Source of the DNA: Methylotenera_A sp040079935
Lineage (GTDB): Bacteria > Pseudomonadota > Gammaproteobacteria > Burkholderiales > Methylophilaceae
Direction: 5' to 3'
DNA: 64,000 nucleotides
Assembly: GCA_040079935.1 (NCBI GenBank)
Contig: JBEBJI010000001.1
Span: 1 to 64,000, forward strand
Shown here: in pieces, positions 25,616-34,690 of the stretch
Layout: each line of letters opens with the position of its first letter
Numbering within the stretch: the stretch's first letter is position 1
Translations under genes and position numbers: made by a program
Notes under the pieces: model-generated
Databases searched by the model: none
Told to the model about the DNA's origin: nothing
The model's input: only the letters and a program-made list of their open reading frames with translations

Positions 25616-27454
25616 ATGGAAGAATACGTCGGAGAACTCTGGCATAAACTGGTTACGCGTGTTGCTGATAAGCAGCATGCAGAGGCCGTCGTTAGATTGG
25701 ATGAAATAAGCAAAACTGCCGCCATTTTCTTCCGTGCTTTAGGCGGCGATGCTGGATTAAATCTCTCTGCAGCGCCATCTTCTCGCCACGGCGCACGACG
25801 CGGTTGGCGGGATAGACTTGCCAGCAGTGGAGAGCGGATTGAGTTGTCTTGGCGCGATGGCGAAACACTGCGCTTACCAGAGAAAATAGATATATTCACT
25901 GAGCGAAGTCTTAATCGCGATTTGTATTTATGGCTTGTGGCGCTTTCAGCGGTTGATGTAGATGACAGCTTGCCTTGGGTTATCCGCAATCAAAAAGCGA
26001 CACTGGCAACATTGGAGCGCTTTCCTGGATTAGTTTCTCGCTACCATCGACTTGTCAATGCGCTATTACCCTTGCGGCCTCTGCCATCTAGTCTATCTGC
26101 CGATGAAGCTACCCAAGAAACGGCTATTCGCCAAGCGCTACAGCAACCTGGCAGTATTCATACTTTGCCTTCATCAAAAAATCCTTTCCAACCTGTGTTG
26201 CTTTGGACGCACCCTAGTCCGCCTGTGAGTGCTAGCAACAAAGCCAGTACAAGTGATGGTGCGCCCGAACGAGAACAGTCTGACGATAAAAATGTAGCAA
26301 AAAGTCGTCGTAAACATGCTGCTGAGCGCACAGAAATGCCTGATGGCAAAGATGGCTTTCTCATGATGTTTCGTGCCGAAAGCTTATTTTCATGGACTGA
26401 ATACATCAATGTGAATCGTCCCCAAGACGAAGAGGATGATATTGAAAGTGCTGCTCTTGCTGCCGAGGATATGGACAGCATGACAGTAGCGCGTGATGGC
26501 GAAACGAGTGTTGCTAAGTTACGTTTTGACCTTGATTTGCCGCCTGCAGGTGAAGATGACACGCCGCTGGGTGAAGGCATTCCCTTACCTGAATGGGATT
26601 ATAAAAAGCAGATTATGCAGCCTGACTACTGCCGCCTGCAGGAATTCGTATCCCCGCAAGCTCAGCCATGCGAATTACCAGCACAATTACGCCGCACCGC
26701 AAGACGCTTGCGTAGCCAGTTTCAAGCACTAGCGCCGACCAGAACATGGCTCAAAGGGCAGCAAGACGGTGAGGAAATTGACCTTGATGCGTGGGTGCGG
26801 CAAGAGGCTGATTTGCTCAGCGGTGCTCATTCTGATAGTCGCGGCATGTATCGCGCGCAAGTTAATCAACAACGTGATTTGGCGTGTTTACTACTGGCAG
26901 ATTTATCACTCTCTACCGATGCTTATGCTTCTGACCATGCGCGCGTGATTGACGTGATACGCGATAGCTTGTTTCTATTCTCTGAAGCGCTTTCAGCGAC
27001 GGGTGACCGCTTCGCTATGTACGGATTTTCTTCTCTAAAACGCGGCAATGTGCGCTTTCATCGCTTAAAGAGTTTTGATGAGCACTATGATGGCTTTGCG
27101 CGAGGTCGCATTCAAGCCATCAAGCCTGGTTATTACACGCGAATGGGTACAGCTATCCGCCAGGCTAGCGTTTTACTCGCCTCTCAGCCACAACGACAAC
27201 GCCTTTTACTGCTGCTAACCGATGGCAAACCAAATGACTTGGATCGCTATGAAGGGCGCTACGGCATTGAAGACACGCGTATGGCGCTACACGAAGCTCG
27301 CCAGCAGGGCTTACGGCCATTCTGCGTCACGATTGATAATGAAGCCAATGAGTATTTGCCACATCTATTCGGTGCTGGTGGTTATGCTGTGATAAGAAAA
27401 CCAGAAGACTTACCTAAAGAGCTACCGCTACTATATGCACAGATGACGCGCTAA
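25616..27454 (+). CDS. norD: NorD: von Willebrand factor A-domain protein for NO reductase activation
   Basis: NorD works with the NorQ ATPase. The 612-residue protein has a divergent N-terminal region, an acidic low-complexity middle, and a C-terminal VWA domain from about residue 420. The MIDAS motif ADLSLST, GTAIRQASVLLASQ and LLLLTDGKPNDLDRYEGRYG are visible, as expected for NorD. The usual length is about 600-640 residues, so it appears complete. Confidence 0.92.
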   Translation: MEEYVGELWHKLVTRVADKQHAEAVVRLDEISKTAAIFFRALGGDAGLNLSAAPSSRHGARRGWRDRLASSGERIELSWRDGETLRLPEKIDIFTERSLNRDLYLWLVALSAVDVDDSLPWVIRNQKATLATLERFPGLVSRYHRLVNALLPLRPLPSSLSADEATQETAIRQALQQPGSIHTLPSSKNPFQPVLLWTHPSPPVSASNKASTSDGAPEREQSDDKNVAKSRRKHAAERTEMPDGKDGFLMMFRAESLFSWTEYINVNRPQDEEDDIESAALAAEDMDSMTVARDGETSVAKLRFDLDLPPAGEDDTPLGEGIPLPEWDYKKQIMQPDYCRLQEFVSPQAQPCELPAQLRRTARRLRSQFQALAPTRTWLKGQQDGEEIDLDAWVRQEADLLSGAHSDSRGMYRAQVNQQRDLACLLLADLSLSTDAYASDHARVIDVIRDSLFLFSEALSATGDRFAMYGFSSLKRGNVRFHRLKSFDEHYDGFARGRIQAIKPGYYTRMGTAIRQASVLLASQPQRQRLLLLLTDGKPNDLDRYEGRYGIEDTRMALHEARQQGLRPFCVTIDNEANEYLPHLFGAGGYAVIRKPEDLPKELPLLYAQMTR

Positions 27455-27456
27455 AC

Positions 27457-27470
27457 TTGTGCTGAGTCAA
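27457..27470. promoter_or_regulatory. weak FNR/Dnr-like box upstream of nnrS
   Basis: TTGTGCTGAGTCAA has two changes from TTGAT-N4-ATCAA. It lies 65 bases before nnrS, just behind norD, similar to the other boxes. A weak site is plausible; on its own it would not be convincing. Confidence 0.45.
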
Positions 27471-27534
27471 GAGTGTAATTTAATAATGAAGTTATCATCC
27501 AAATTCAGGAAGTTTCACTAAACTTTAGGTCTTT

Positions 27535-28737
27535 ATGCAAATTCAAAGTAATAAACCAAATCAAGAAAGTGCAAAGAAATTAGCACTATTTAATCTTGGC
27601 TTTCGTCCATTCTTTTTAGGGGCGGGTATTTTTGCGGTTATATCTATTGGATCTTGGATACTTGTTTACTTCTCTTATTTATCGATATGCATTGAGAATA
27701 TCACTATCAGCCAATGGCATGCACATGAAATGCTTTATGGCTATGGCATGGCAGTGGTTGCGGGATTCTTACTAACTGCGGTTAAAAACTGGACAGGCAT
27801 ACCTACATTATTTGGCAAGCCGTTAATGCTGCTATTCATGCTTTGGTGTACTGCTAGAGCGCTATTTTTATTTGGCTCAGCATTTTTATTTTGGGTAGCA
27901 GCGGCAGACTTACTATTTGGGATCATGCTAATCATTGCTATCGCTATGCCGATTTTTAAAGCAAAGCAATGGAAGCAATTAGCAGTAGTCAGCAAAGTCA
28001 TTTTGTTATGGGTTGGCAACGTCGTTTTTTATCTTGGCTGCTTTGGCATACTTGCCAGCGGTATGCAATACGCTATCAACGGTGCGGTATTGTTGTTTAT
28101 TAGTCTTATTTTAATGATAGGCCGACGGGTAGTTCCATTTTTTATAGAAAGAGGCACTGAAACTAGAATCCAGTTAAAACAATATAAATGGCTAGATGTA
28201 AGCATATTGCTAGTATTTGTAGGATTATTCCTAAACGCGATATTTATACAAATTCCTTTTTTTACAACTTTATTTGCGTGGGCTTTATTTGTATTAAACG
28301 GCTACCGCTTATTTAATTGGCATACTCCAGCAATATGGCGTGTGCCTTTATTGTGGAGTTTATATTTGTCAGCTTGCTTGATTAATTTGGGTTTTTTCTT
28401 TTATGGATTACAAGCGCAATATGGCACTTTGTCTATTTTGACTTTACATATCTTTACTATCGGCGGCATAGGCTTAATGACACTAAGTATGATGTCACGT
28501 GTGTCTTTAGGGCACACAGGGCGTGATATTAGAAAGTCTTCACATTGGATAGGCATAGCTTTTACAGGCATTGTTACAAGTGCGCTGTTTCGTGCGCTGT
28601 TGCCGATGTTCATCGCTCAGTTTTATCTGGGCTGGGTGCTAGTAGCCGCTATTTTTTGGATATTTAGTTTTGCTATTTTTGTGGTGATTTACACGCCAAT
28701 ATTGTTAAAACCTAGAGCTGATGGGGCTTTTGGTTAA
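27535..28737 (+). CDS. nnrS: NnrS-family haem- and copper-binding membrane protein
   Basis: NnrS proteins are multi-helix membrane proteins tied to protection from nitrosative stress. The 400-residue protein has about twelve hydrophobic segments and the family motif QWHAHEMLYGYGMAVVAGF, followed by LLTAVKNWTG. IGRRVVPFFIERG and HIFTIGGIGLMTLSMMSRVS are also typical. It sits between norD and nirK in the denitrification module and has its own weak Dnr-like box. Confidence 0.9.
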   Translation: MQIQSNKPNQESAKKLALFNLGFRPFFLGAGIFAVISIGSWILVYFSYLSICIENITISQWHAHEMLYGYGMAVVAGFLLTAVKNWTGIPTLFGKPLMLLFMLWCTARALFLFGSAFLFWVAAADLLFGIMLIIAIAMPIFKAKQWKQLAVVSKVILLWVGNVVFYLGCFGILASGMQYAINGAVLLFISLILMIGRRVVPFFIERGTETRIQLKQYKWLDVSILLVFVGLFLNAIFIQIPFFTTLFAWALFVLNGYRLFNWHTPAIWRVPLLWSLYLSACLINLGFFFYGLQAQYGTLSILTLHIFTIGGIGLMTLSMMSRVSLGHTGRDIRKSSHWIGIAFTGIVTSALFRALLPMFIAQFYLGWVLVAAIFWIFSFAIFVVIYTPILLKPRADGAFG

Positions 28738-28896
28738 ACATATTAATGTGCATGAACATAACTTCAATTTTAATCTAAAAGAAGCGTTGTCTAGTGATTA
28801 CATGTGATGATTATCACTTAGTTAATTCTCACTGTAATGCCATTCATACTCCAGCCCACTTGAACTTTCCTACTAGTAGCATTTAATTTTTGATTC

Positions 28897-28910
28897 TTGA
28901 TATTGGTCAA
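28897..28910. promoter_or_regulatory. FNR/Dnr box upstream of nirK
   Basis: TTGATATTGGTCAA differs from the consensus at one position (GTCAA for ATCAA). It lies about 100 bases before the nirK start, in a 273-base gap that otherwise shows no gene, so it is the likely control point of nirK-nirV-sco. Confidence 0.65.
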
Positions 28911-29010
28911 GTTAATCAATATCTATAGCCTGCTATTCTTTCATCAAGGTGCGACATATTGTCGCAGACATTTGGAAAAATGTCATACCCATCGTTAAGG
29001 GGAGATAATC

Positions 29011-30492
29011 GTGAGTAAATTCAAAACCAAAGTGCTAGTGAGTATGATTGGTGCGGCACTAGTACTTATTTCATGTGCGCAAGTTAGTGAAAAAACGGCA
29101 TCAACGAGTGCAAAAAAAGAAACCATCGCTGTGAGCAAACTGCCTGTTATCCAAGGTGTGTTGACGCAAGCGCCTAATGTCCCTCCGCCAATTACTCGAA
29201 ACTACGCAGCCAAAGTTGTCGTGAACATGGAGACACAAGAAAAAGTAATGCGTATGGCTGATGGCGTCGATTATATGTTTTGGACGTTTGGCGGGCAAGT
29301 GCCTGGGCAATTTATGCGTATTCGTGAGGGCGATGAGGTTGAGTTTAATTTATCGAATAGCCCTGATTCTAAAATGCCACACAATATTGATTTGCATGCA
29401 GTTACTGGCCCTGGTGGAGGTGCTGCGTCTTCATTTACAGCACCTGGACACACGTCTACATTCAGTTTCAAGGCACTTAATCCAGGCTTGTATGTATACC
29501 ACTGCGCGACGGCACCAGTGGGTATGCACATCGGTAACGGTATGTATGGCTTGATTCTGGTAGAACCCAAAGCAGGACTATCAAAAGTAGACCGTGAATA
29601 TTATGTGATGCAAGGAGATTTCTACACCAAAGGCAAATATGGTGAAGCGGGATTACAACCGTTTGATATGGAGAAAGCCATTAAAGAGCAACCAGACTAC
29701 GTAGTGTTTAATGGCTCTGTGGGCGCGCTTAATGGAGAAAAGGCGATTACTGCTAAGGTAGGCGAAACTGTACGATTGTTTGTTGGTAATGGCGGCCCTA
29801 ATATGGTGTCATCATTCCACGTGATCGGTGAAATTTTTGACAAGGTATATGTAGAAGGCGGCAGTCTAGAAAACAAACACATTCAAACAACCCTAGTGCC
29901 AGCAGGTGGCTCCGCTATTACCGAGTTTAAGGTGGACGTTCCAGGCACATTTATTATTGTCGATCACTCGATTTTTCGCGCATTTAATAAGGGTGCATTG
30001 GGAATGTTGAAAGTCACTGGTCCTGAAGATAAAGTCATTTACTCTGGCAAACAAGCAGATAAAGTTTATTTGCCTGAAGGATCAGCTGCACAATCGATTG
30101 CTAATCCAAAAACAGAAACAGCCAGAATATTAACTAAAGCTGAGCAAATCACACAGGGCAAAAACGTATATGAGTCCAATTGTTTAGCATGTCACCAAGC
30201 AAACGGCGAGGGTATTCCTAATGCCTTCCCACCACTGGCAAAATCTGATTTCTTAAATGCAGATCATAATCGTGCGATTGATATTTTATTGCATGGTCGT
30301 TCAGGGCCTATTACTGTGAATGGTAAAAATTACGATAGCGTAATGCCTGCCATTGCCCTTAATAGTGAGCAAATTGCTAATGCGTTAACTTACGTTTTGA
30401 ACAGTTTTGGAAACAATGGCGGTCAAGTAACACCTGCTCAAGTTGATAAGCAACGTAAAGCTGCTCCCGCGGCAGGCGATGGTCATGGTTAG
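29011..30492 (+). CDS. nirK: copper nitrite reductase NirK (AniA-like) with C-terminal cytochrome c domain
   Basis: NirK reduces nitrite to NO. The 493-residue protein starts with GTG (GGGGAGA upstream) and has a lipoprotein signal ending in LISC, so it is probably lipid-anchored. Two cupredoxin domains carry the copper ligands: H124, C165, H173 and M178 for type 1, and H129 and H164 for type 2, within HNIDLHAVTG and YHCATAPVGMH. The short loop between C165 and H173 is that of the AniA/class II type. A C-terminal cytochrome c domain with CLACH at 391-395 should accept electrons directly. The three-domain form is known in some betaproteobacteria. Confidence 0.93.
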   Translation: MSKFKTKVLVSMIGAALVLISCAQVSEKTASTSAKKETIAVSKLPVIQGVLTQAPNVPPPITRNYAAKVVVNMETQEKVMRMADGVDYMFWTFGGQVPGQFMRIREGDEVEFNLSNSPDSKMPHNIDLHAVTGPGGGAASSFTAPGHTSTFSFKALNPGLYVYHCATAPVGMHIGNGMYGLILVEPKAGLSKVDREYYVMQGDFYTKGKYGEAGLQPFDMEKAIKEQPDYVVFNGSVGALNGEKAITAKVGETVRLFVGNGGPNMVSSFHVIGEIFDKVYVEGGSLENKHIQTTLVPAGGSAITEFKVDVPGTFIIVDHSIFRAFNKGALGMLKVTGPEDKVIYSGKQADKVYLPEGSAAQSIANPKTETARILTKAEQITQGKNVYESNCLACHQANGEGIPNAFPPLAKSDFLNADHNRAIDILLHGRSGPITVNGKNYDSVMPAIALNSEQIANALTYVLNSFGNNGGQVTPAQVDKQRKAAPAAGDGHG

Positions 30493-30506
30493 TAAGTAGT
30501 CTGCAT

Positions 30507-31280
30507 ATGTTGCGCTTCTGTTTTGTCATGATGGTGTTAGTTTCTACCAACACCTGGGGACAGGATGGTATGGCAAATATCACAGCGGGTGAATATCGCC
30601 CGCTGTATCTTAGCTTGGATAGTCCATTAGTTAGTGTGGCATCATTCAGGCTAGATAAGAAACCCGTGACTAACCGCGAATTTAAAAAATTCTTAGCGGA
30701 AAATCTAAAGTGGCAACGCGATGTTGTACCTAGCCTATTTGTAGAAAATGCCTATTTAAGCCACTGGGTAAAAACCTCTAATCAATACGAACCAAATTCA
30801 GCAGATTTAGAAAAGCCAGTGATTTTTGTTTCTTGGTATGCAGCGCAAGCTTACTGTCAGGCACAACAAAAGCGATTACCAACTGTCGCAGAGTGGGAAT
30901 ATGTGGCGCAAGCCTCTTTTATTCAAAAAGATGGAAGTCAAGAAAAGGGCTACAGTCAAAAAATATTGGATTGGTACGCCAAAGCAGCGAAGCAACCGCC
31001 AACAGAGGTGGGCAAAGACGAAGCCAATTATTGGGGTGTACATAATATGCACGGGCTGATATGGGAATGGACTGAAGACTTTAACTCGAATTTAATCAGC
31101 GGTGAATCGCGTGATGATAGCAGCGTGAATAAAGACCTGTACTGTGCTTCAGGTAGTGCTGGAGCGGTAAATCCTAGTGATTATGCAGCCTTTATGCGTT
31201 ATGGGTTCCGTTCAAGCCTCAACGCTAAATTTACACTAAGTAGCTTGGGCTTCAGATGCGCAATAGATGGTAACGAATAG
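30507..31280 (+). CDS. nirV: NirV-like formylglycine-generating-enzyme-family protein
   Basis: A 257-residue secreted protein (signal peptide to about WGQ at residue 19) of the FGE/SUMF fold: FRLDKKPVTNREFKKFLAEN, PVIFVSWYAAQAYCQAQ, RLPTVAEWEYVAQA and MHGLIWEWTEDF. Proteins of this type downstream of nirK are named NirV, and their role in nitrite reductase maturation is unproven. It lies 14 bases after nirK. Confidence 0.82.
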   Translation: MLRFCFVMMVLVSTNTWGQDGMANITAGEYRPLYLSLDSPLVSVASFRLDKKPVTNREFKKFLAENLKWQRDVVPSLFVENAYLSHWVKTSNQYEPNSADLEKPVIFVSWYAAQAYCQAQQKRLPTVAEWEYVAQASFIQKDGSQEKGYSQKILDWYAKAAKQPPTEVGKDEANYWGVHNMHGLIWEWTEDFNSNLISGESRDDSSVNKDLYCASGSAGAVNPSDYAAFMRYGFRSSLNAKFTLSSLGFRCAIDGNE

Positions 31281-31290
31281 GGAGTGTCTG

Positions 31291-31869
31291 ATGAAAATGT
31301 TAATAATAGGTTTTCTGCTTAGCTTCAGTACTTCAATTTTTGCAGAGGTGGCTTTGCCAAGTGACTCTGTTTATCAGGTCGGAGGTACTTGGCAGACAGA
31401 CAAAAATGAATTTATTCAGTTGGAGTCTTTAGTAGGTAAGCCTCAGCTTATTGCATTGATATATACCGGCTGCTCAAACTCTTGCCCAATTATTGTAGAA
31501 AGTATGAAGCGTGTAGAAAAGCAAGTCCCAATGCATATGCGCAGTAAAATTGGCTTCGTGCTTATTTCTCTTACGCCTGATTCGGACTATCCAAAAACGC
31601 TCAAAACCTTTGCAGAAAAGAAGGGGTTGAATTCAAACTGGAAGCTACTTCGCGGTACTAACGAATTAGTGCGCACGCTTTCAAATACGCTTAACGGAAG
31701 GTACAAGGTCATCAAAGATGACGATGTGGCACATTCAAATACCATCACGCTGCTTAATAGTCAGGGTCAAATTCAAATGCAAGCCAGTGGCACTTTGACA
31801 GGGACTAAGCCCATTCTAGATGAAGTTGAGAAGTACTATTCCAACAAAGCAATTGATGAAAAACACTGA
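31291..31869 (+). CDS. SCO1/SenC-family copper chaperone-like protein
   Basis: The 192-residue protein has a signal peptide (cleavage after about SIFA) and a thioredoxin-like fold with the copper-binding CSNSC motif in ALIYTGCSNSCPIIV. The third ligand is probably the histidine in VAHSNTITLLN. The ATG at 31291 with GGGAG upstream is preferred to an ATG inside nirV. Behind nirK-nirV it may deliver copper to NirK; cytochrome oxidase assembly is the usual family role. Confidence 0.85.
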   Translation: MKMLIIGFLLSFSTSIFAEVALPSDSVYQVGGTWQTDKNEFIQLESLVGKPQLIALIYTGCSNSCPIIVESMKRVEKQVPMHMRSKIGFVLISLTPDSDYPKTLKTFAEKKGLNSNWKLLRGTNELVRTLSNTLNGRYKVIKDDDVAHSNTITLLNSQGQIQMQASGTLTGTKPILDEVEKYYSNKAIDEKH

Positions 31870-31973
31870 TTTATCTATTTGTACTGCATTTGTGAGTTGC
31901 GTTGCAATTAACACTTTTATGCAGGCTAACCTTGAACCTGAAGAGTATATTTTAAACGCGATAAGGCATTGAT

Positions 31974-33362
31974 ATGAACCGCACATCGAACATTTTACTG
32001 GCAACAATTGCTGCCTTTTACACCTTGCCAACCTTGGCTGAAGATGCGGCTAAGCCAGCGGCGCCTGCAACGCTGATGGAGGCGATAACGATGGGGAAAC
32101 CCATGACCAACTTTCGTCTACGTTATGAAAATGTTGATCAAGATGGCATCAATGCCAGCACGGGGCAAAATTTAGATGAAGCAGATGCGTGGACACTCCG
32201 TAGTTTAATTGGATGGCAAACTAAGCCATTCAAAAACTTCAGCATTGCGGCTCAATTAATCAATGTAACGCAGCTTAATGACAGTTTTTACGATGGAACA
32301 AATAATATATTTGGTAGTAGCGTTGCAACACCAGCAAATAAGAAAAAATACCCGTTAGTTGTAGACCCTGACTATACTGGTGTTAACCAACTATTTCTTG
32401 AATGGGCTGGTCTGCCAGACACGAAAGTACGAGTTGGTCGTCAATCAGTCAAACTTGATAACGTTCGTTTTATTGGTAATGTCGAATTTCGTCAACTGAT
32501 GCAAGTGTTTGATGGTATTGCCATTGAGAATAAGAGTATTCAAGATGTCGAATTTTATGCCGCCCACTTTGAAGCACTTCGACGCATTACTCGCCAGTAT
32601 TTAAGTGATGGTAATGTAGACATCGCCCATGCCACGTGGAAGTATTTGCCAGCTGAGAGTTTGACTGGCTACGGTTATTTCCAAAATATGCCGCTCAATG
32701 GCTTTAATGCCTACAGCAACGACGCTCATACGACTCATGGCGGTACGGGCTTTGATAATAACTCCAGCCAAACCTTTGGGCTACGTGCAGATGGTAGCCA
32801 CAAAGTGAATGCAGATTGGAAAGTACTTTACACTGCCGAATATGCTAAGCAAGATGACTATCGTGGTGGCGATAGCCGCATTGATGCTCATTACTGGCGA
32901 CTAGGCGCAGGCGCTGGCTTTGGCAATTGGTCTGTAAGATTAGACCGCGAACTACTTTCTAGCAACGATAGCCTGTATGGTTTTCAAACACCGTTGGCCA
33001 CAGGACATCTTTTTCAAGGGTTAGGAGACTTCTTCTTACTCACGCCAAAACAGGGCATAGAAGACACCTTTCTGACACTGAATGGAAAGGTTTATGACGT
33101 TCAATTATCAGCCGAATATCACTGGTTGAACTCTGATGAAAACTTTAAAACTGGTACAAATACCACGCATTTTACTGGCAACCAGTATGGCAAAGAGCTT
33201 GATCTAATAGTAGCCTACAATTTCGACAAAAACTGGAACGGTAAGCTTGAGTATTTTAGCTTCACAGAAGATGACTGTTATGGCGGAGCTTGCAATAACG
33301 CCAATGCTAGCCGTAAACGCGACGCTGATAAATTTATGGCAACTGTGATGTATACGTTTTAA
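31974..33362 (+). CDS. alginate-export-family outer-membrane porin-like protein
   Basis: The 462-residue protein has a signal peptide (cleavage near TLAE) and a beta-barrel-like alternating pattern. It contains NFRLRYENVDQDG, the RVGRQSVKLDNVRFIGNVEFRQ-type segment (here split by variation) and a final phenylalanine (VMYTF), a usual outer-membrane insertion signal. These match the alginate-export porin family. In the denitrification module it may admit nitrite or another small anion; that role is inference. Confidence 0.8.
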   Translation: MNRTSNILLATIAAFYTLPTLAEDAAKPAAPATLMEAITMGKPMTNFRLRYENVDQDGINASTGQNLDEADAWTLRSLIGWQTKPFKNFSIAAQLINVTQLNDSFYDGTNNIFGSSVATPANKKKYPLVVDPDYTGVNQLFLEWAGLPDTKVRVGRQSVKLDNVRFIGNVEFRQLMQVFDGIAIENKSIQDVEFYAAHFEALRRITRQYLSDGNVDIAHATWKYLPAESLTGYGYFQNMPLNGFNAYSNDAHTTHGGTGFDNNSSQTFGLRADGSHKVNADWKVLYTAEYAKQDDYRGGDSRIDAHYWRLGAGAGFGNWSVRLDRELLSSNDSLYGFQTPLATGHLFQGLGDFFLLTPKQGIEDTFLTLNGKVYDVQLSAEYHWLNSDENFKTGTNTTHFTGNQYGKELDLIVAYNFDKNWNGKLEYFSFTEDDCYGGACNNANASRKRDADKFMATVMYTF

Positions 33363-33370
33363 CCGTAAAT

Positions 33371-33853
33371 ATGAGAAATTTCAAAATATTGTGGGTTATT
33401 ATCGGCTTGCTCTTGTTAATTCTCGCTGCCATTGCTTATAAACTCGTGCAGGGCGATGTTGCCCCCTCTGAAGATAATCGCATCGCAGTTAACCTCAGCA
33501 AGGATGAGAGAAACCTAGTGTTGAACGAAATGCGTAATTTTCTTATTAGTACACAAGGCGTAAGCGAGGCTATCACCAATAATGATTTGCAGCTTGCTGC
33601 TAAGCTCGCTTCTGAGGCTGGCATGCAAGCCGAAAGTAATACGCCAGGTTCATTGTTATCAAAAATCCCGCTTGCGATGAAAACATTAGGGTTTGATACA
33701 CGTCAGAAATTCGACCAAATTGCTTCAGATGCACTACAACTTAACGACCCTATGCATAGCCGCAATCAGCTAGATGTGCTCATGAAAAACTGTATCACTT
33801 GTCATGCCAGTTTTAAAATACTTGAGGAAAAAAATAAAATTGTAGGGTATTAA
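33371..33853 (+). CDS. membrane-anchored class II cytochrome c (cytochrome c'-like)
   Basis: The 160-residue protein has an N-terminal membrane anchor (about residues 5-27), a helical bundle region and a haem site CITCH at 141-145 close to the C-terminus. That is the arrangement of class II cytochromes such as cytochrome c', some of which bind NO. It lies eight bases after the porin and is the last gene of element 2. NO buffering or electron transfer to NirK are both possible. Confidence 0.7.
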   Translation: MRNFKILWVIIGLLLLILAAIAYKLVQGDVAPSEDNRIAVNLSKDERNLVLNEMRNFLISTQGVSEAITNNDLQLAAKLASEAGMQAESNTPGSLLSKIPLAMKTLGFDTRQKFDQIASDALQLNDPMHSRNQLDVLMKNCITCHASFKILEEKNKIVGY

Positions 33854-33906
33854 TATGGCGCATTAACAATACGTTTCTTAGCATTCTCAAAGACAATTCT
33901 TGGACG

Positions 33907-33989
33907 AAACGTGACAACTCTGATGAGTGTCAGCGAGCGTTGGCGAGAGATGGCGAGTAAATAACGTTAAAAAACAATATGTTATAACA
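33907..33989. repeat. arm repeat upstream of att site 2
   Basis: This stretch begins AAACGTGACAACTCTGATGA and contains GTCAGCGAGCGTTGGCGAGA and GGCGAGTAAATAA. Close relatives lie at 36873-36955 and 38440-38522, each ending just at a tRNA-Lys fragment or its remnant. It is absent before att site 1. Such conserved sequence next to att usually marks the end that the integrase recognises. Confidence 0.75.
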
Positions 33990-34035
33990 ACTTTTAATCC
34001 GTTTGTCGTGGGTTCGATCCCCGCACGCCCTACCA
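33990..34035 (+). repeat. att site 2: 46-bp 3' fragment of tRNA-Lys(TTT)
   Basis: Identical over 46 bases to 20898-20943 and 38523-38568. It ends the denitrification module and, with site 1, brackets it as a separate unit. No 5' half of a tRNA precedes it. Confidence 0.88.
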
Positions 34036-34041
34036 ATATCC

Positions 34042-34070
34042 AAGCGGTTTACAGAGATGTAAGCCGTTTT
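34042..34070 (+). terminator. rho-independent terminator behind att site 2
   Basis: CGGTTTACA (34045-34053) and TGTAAGCCG (34058-34066) form a stem with one G-U pair and a GAGA loop, followed by TTTT. It is related to, but not the same as, the terminator behind site 1. Confidence 0.7.
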
Positions 34071-34609
34071 CATTTCTAGCTCCGGGTTACACAGGGGCTA
34101 CATTTCCCCATTTTGAGACATCCTGCTAACTTGATTATTGCGTTTCATTTTTCCAATAGCGGAAGTTCAGAATTTACACTTTGGATGTTAAATTGCATCG
34201 AAATTTGACCCACCAAATGCATTGAATATTGACCCATGTATAATTTGATAACATATTAATAAATATAGGTATATTTTTATATATTGAAGCAATATTTAAT
34301 GCACTAAAATAACCTTTTGGTTCAAAATAGCGCGCATAAATACACTCTTGATTGCAATCGCTTGTAAATCTACACAAATGGCCAAAGGAGGTCACTCATC
34401 TCATATTTAGATTTGTCTTTTTTGGGCAACTAGTCGATTTTAAACTTAACTTACAAGAGTGCTCACCAGAGCATCCTGCATGAATTATTTTATTAGCTAG
34501 TAAAGCATTATTACTATACGAATGTTTGATGCCACCAATTGAAACACCTTCATTAATTAAAGAGCAATGGAATATATCTTTAAAAAATTCCATTGGGTTG
34601 ACCATTTCA

Positions 34610-34690
34610 TTATCCATAACGTTTGCTCCATTGCAACTTAACGTTACTCTTGAATTGTTTCCAATTACCATCAATTAGATTCCATTTCAT
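34610..34690 (-). pseudogene. truncated CsbD-family stress protein
   Basis: A start with a good ribosome site (GGAAGGA six bases before the ATG at 34690) opens a 26-codon frame encoding MKWNLIDGNWKQFKSNVK. This is the highly conserved N-terminus of CsbD-like proteins, but a TAA follows LQWSKRYG after 26 residues, where the family normally continues for about 40 more. A second frame (ATG at 34617) overlaps this stop and runs to 34396, but shows no CsbD similarity. It is probably a gene remnant. Confidence 0.6.

Noticed and set aside
34174..34395. Minus-strand 73-codon open frame right of att site 2
   Set aside because: No ribosome site, no recognisable domain, many Cys/Ile/Tyr codons as expected from AT-rich non-coding DNA.
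34396..34617. Minus-strand frame starting within the CsbD remnant's stop
   Set aside because: Overlapping start is suggestive, but the product has no family resemblance and its upstream part is only the CsbD remnant out of frame.
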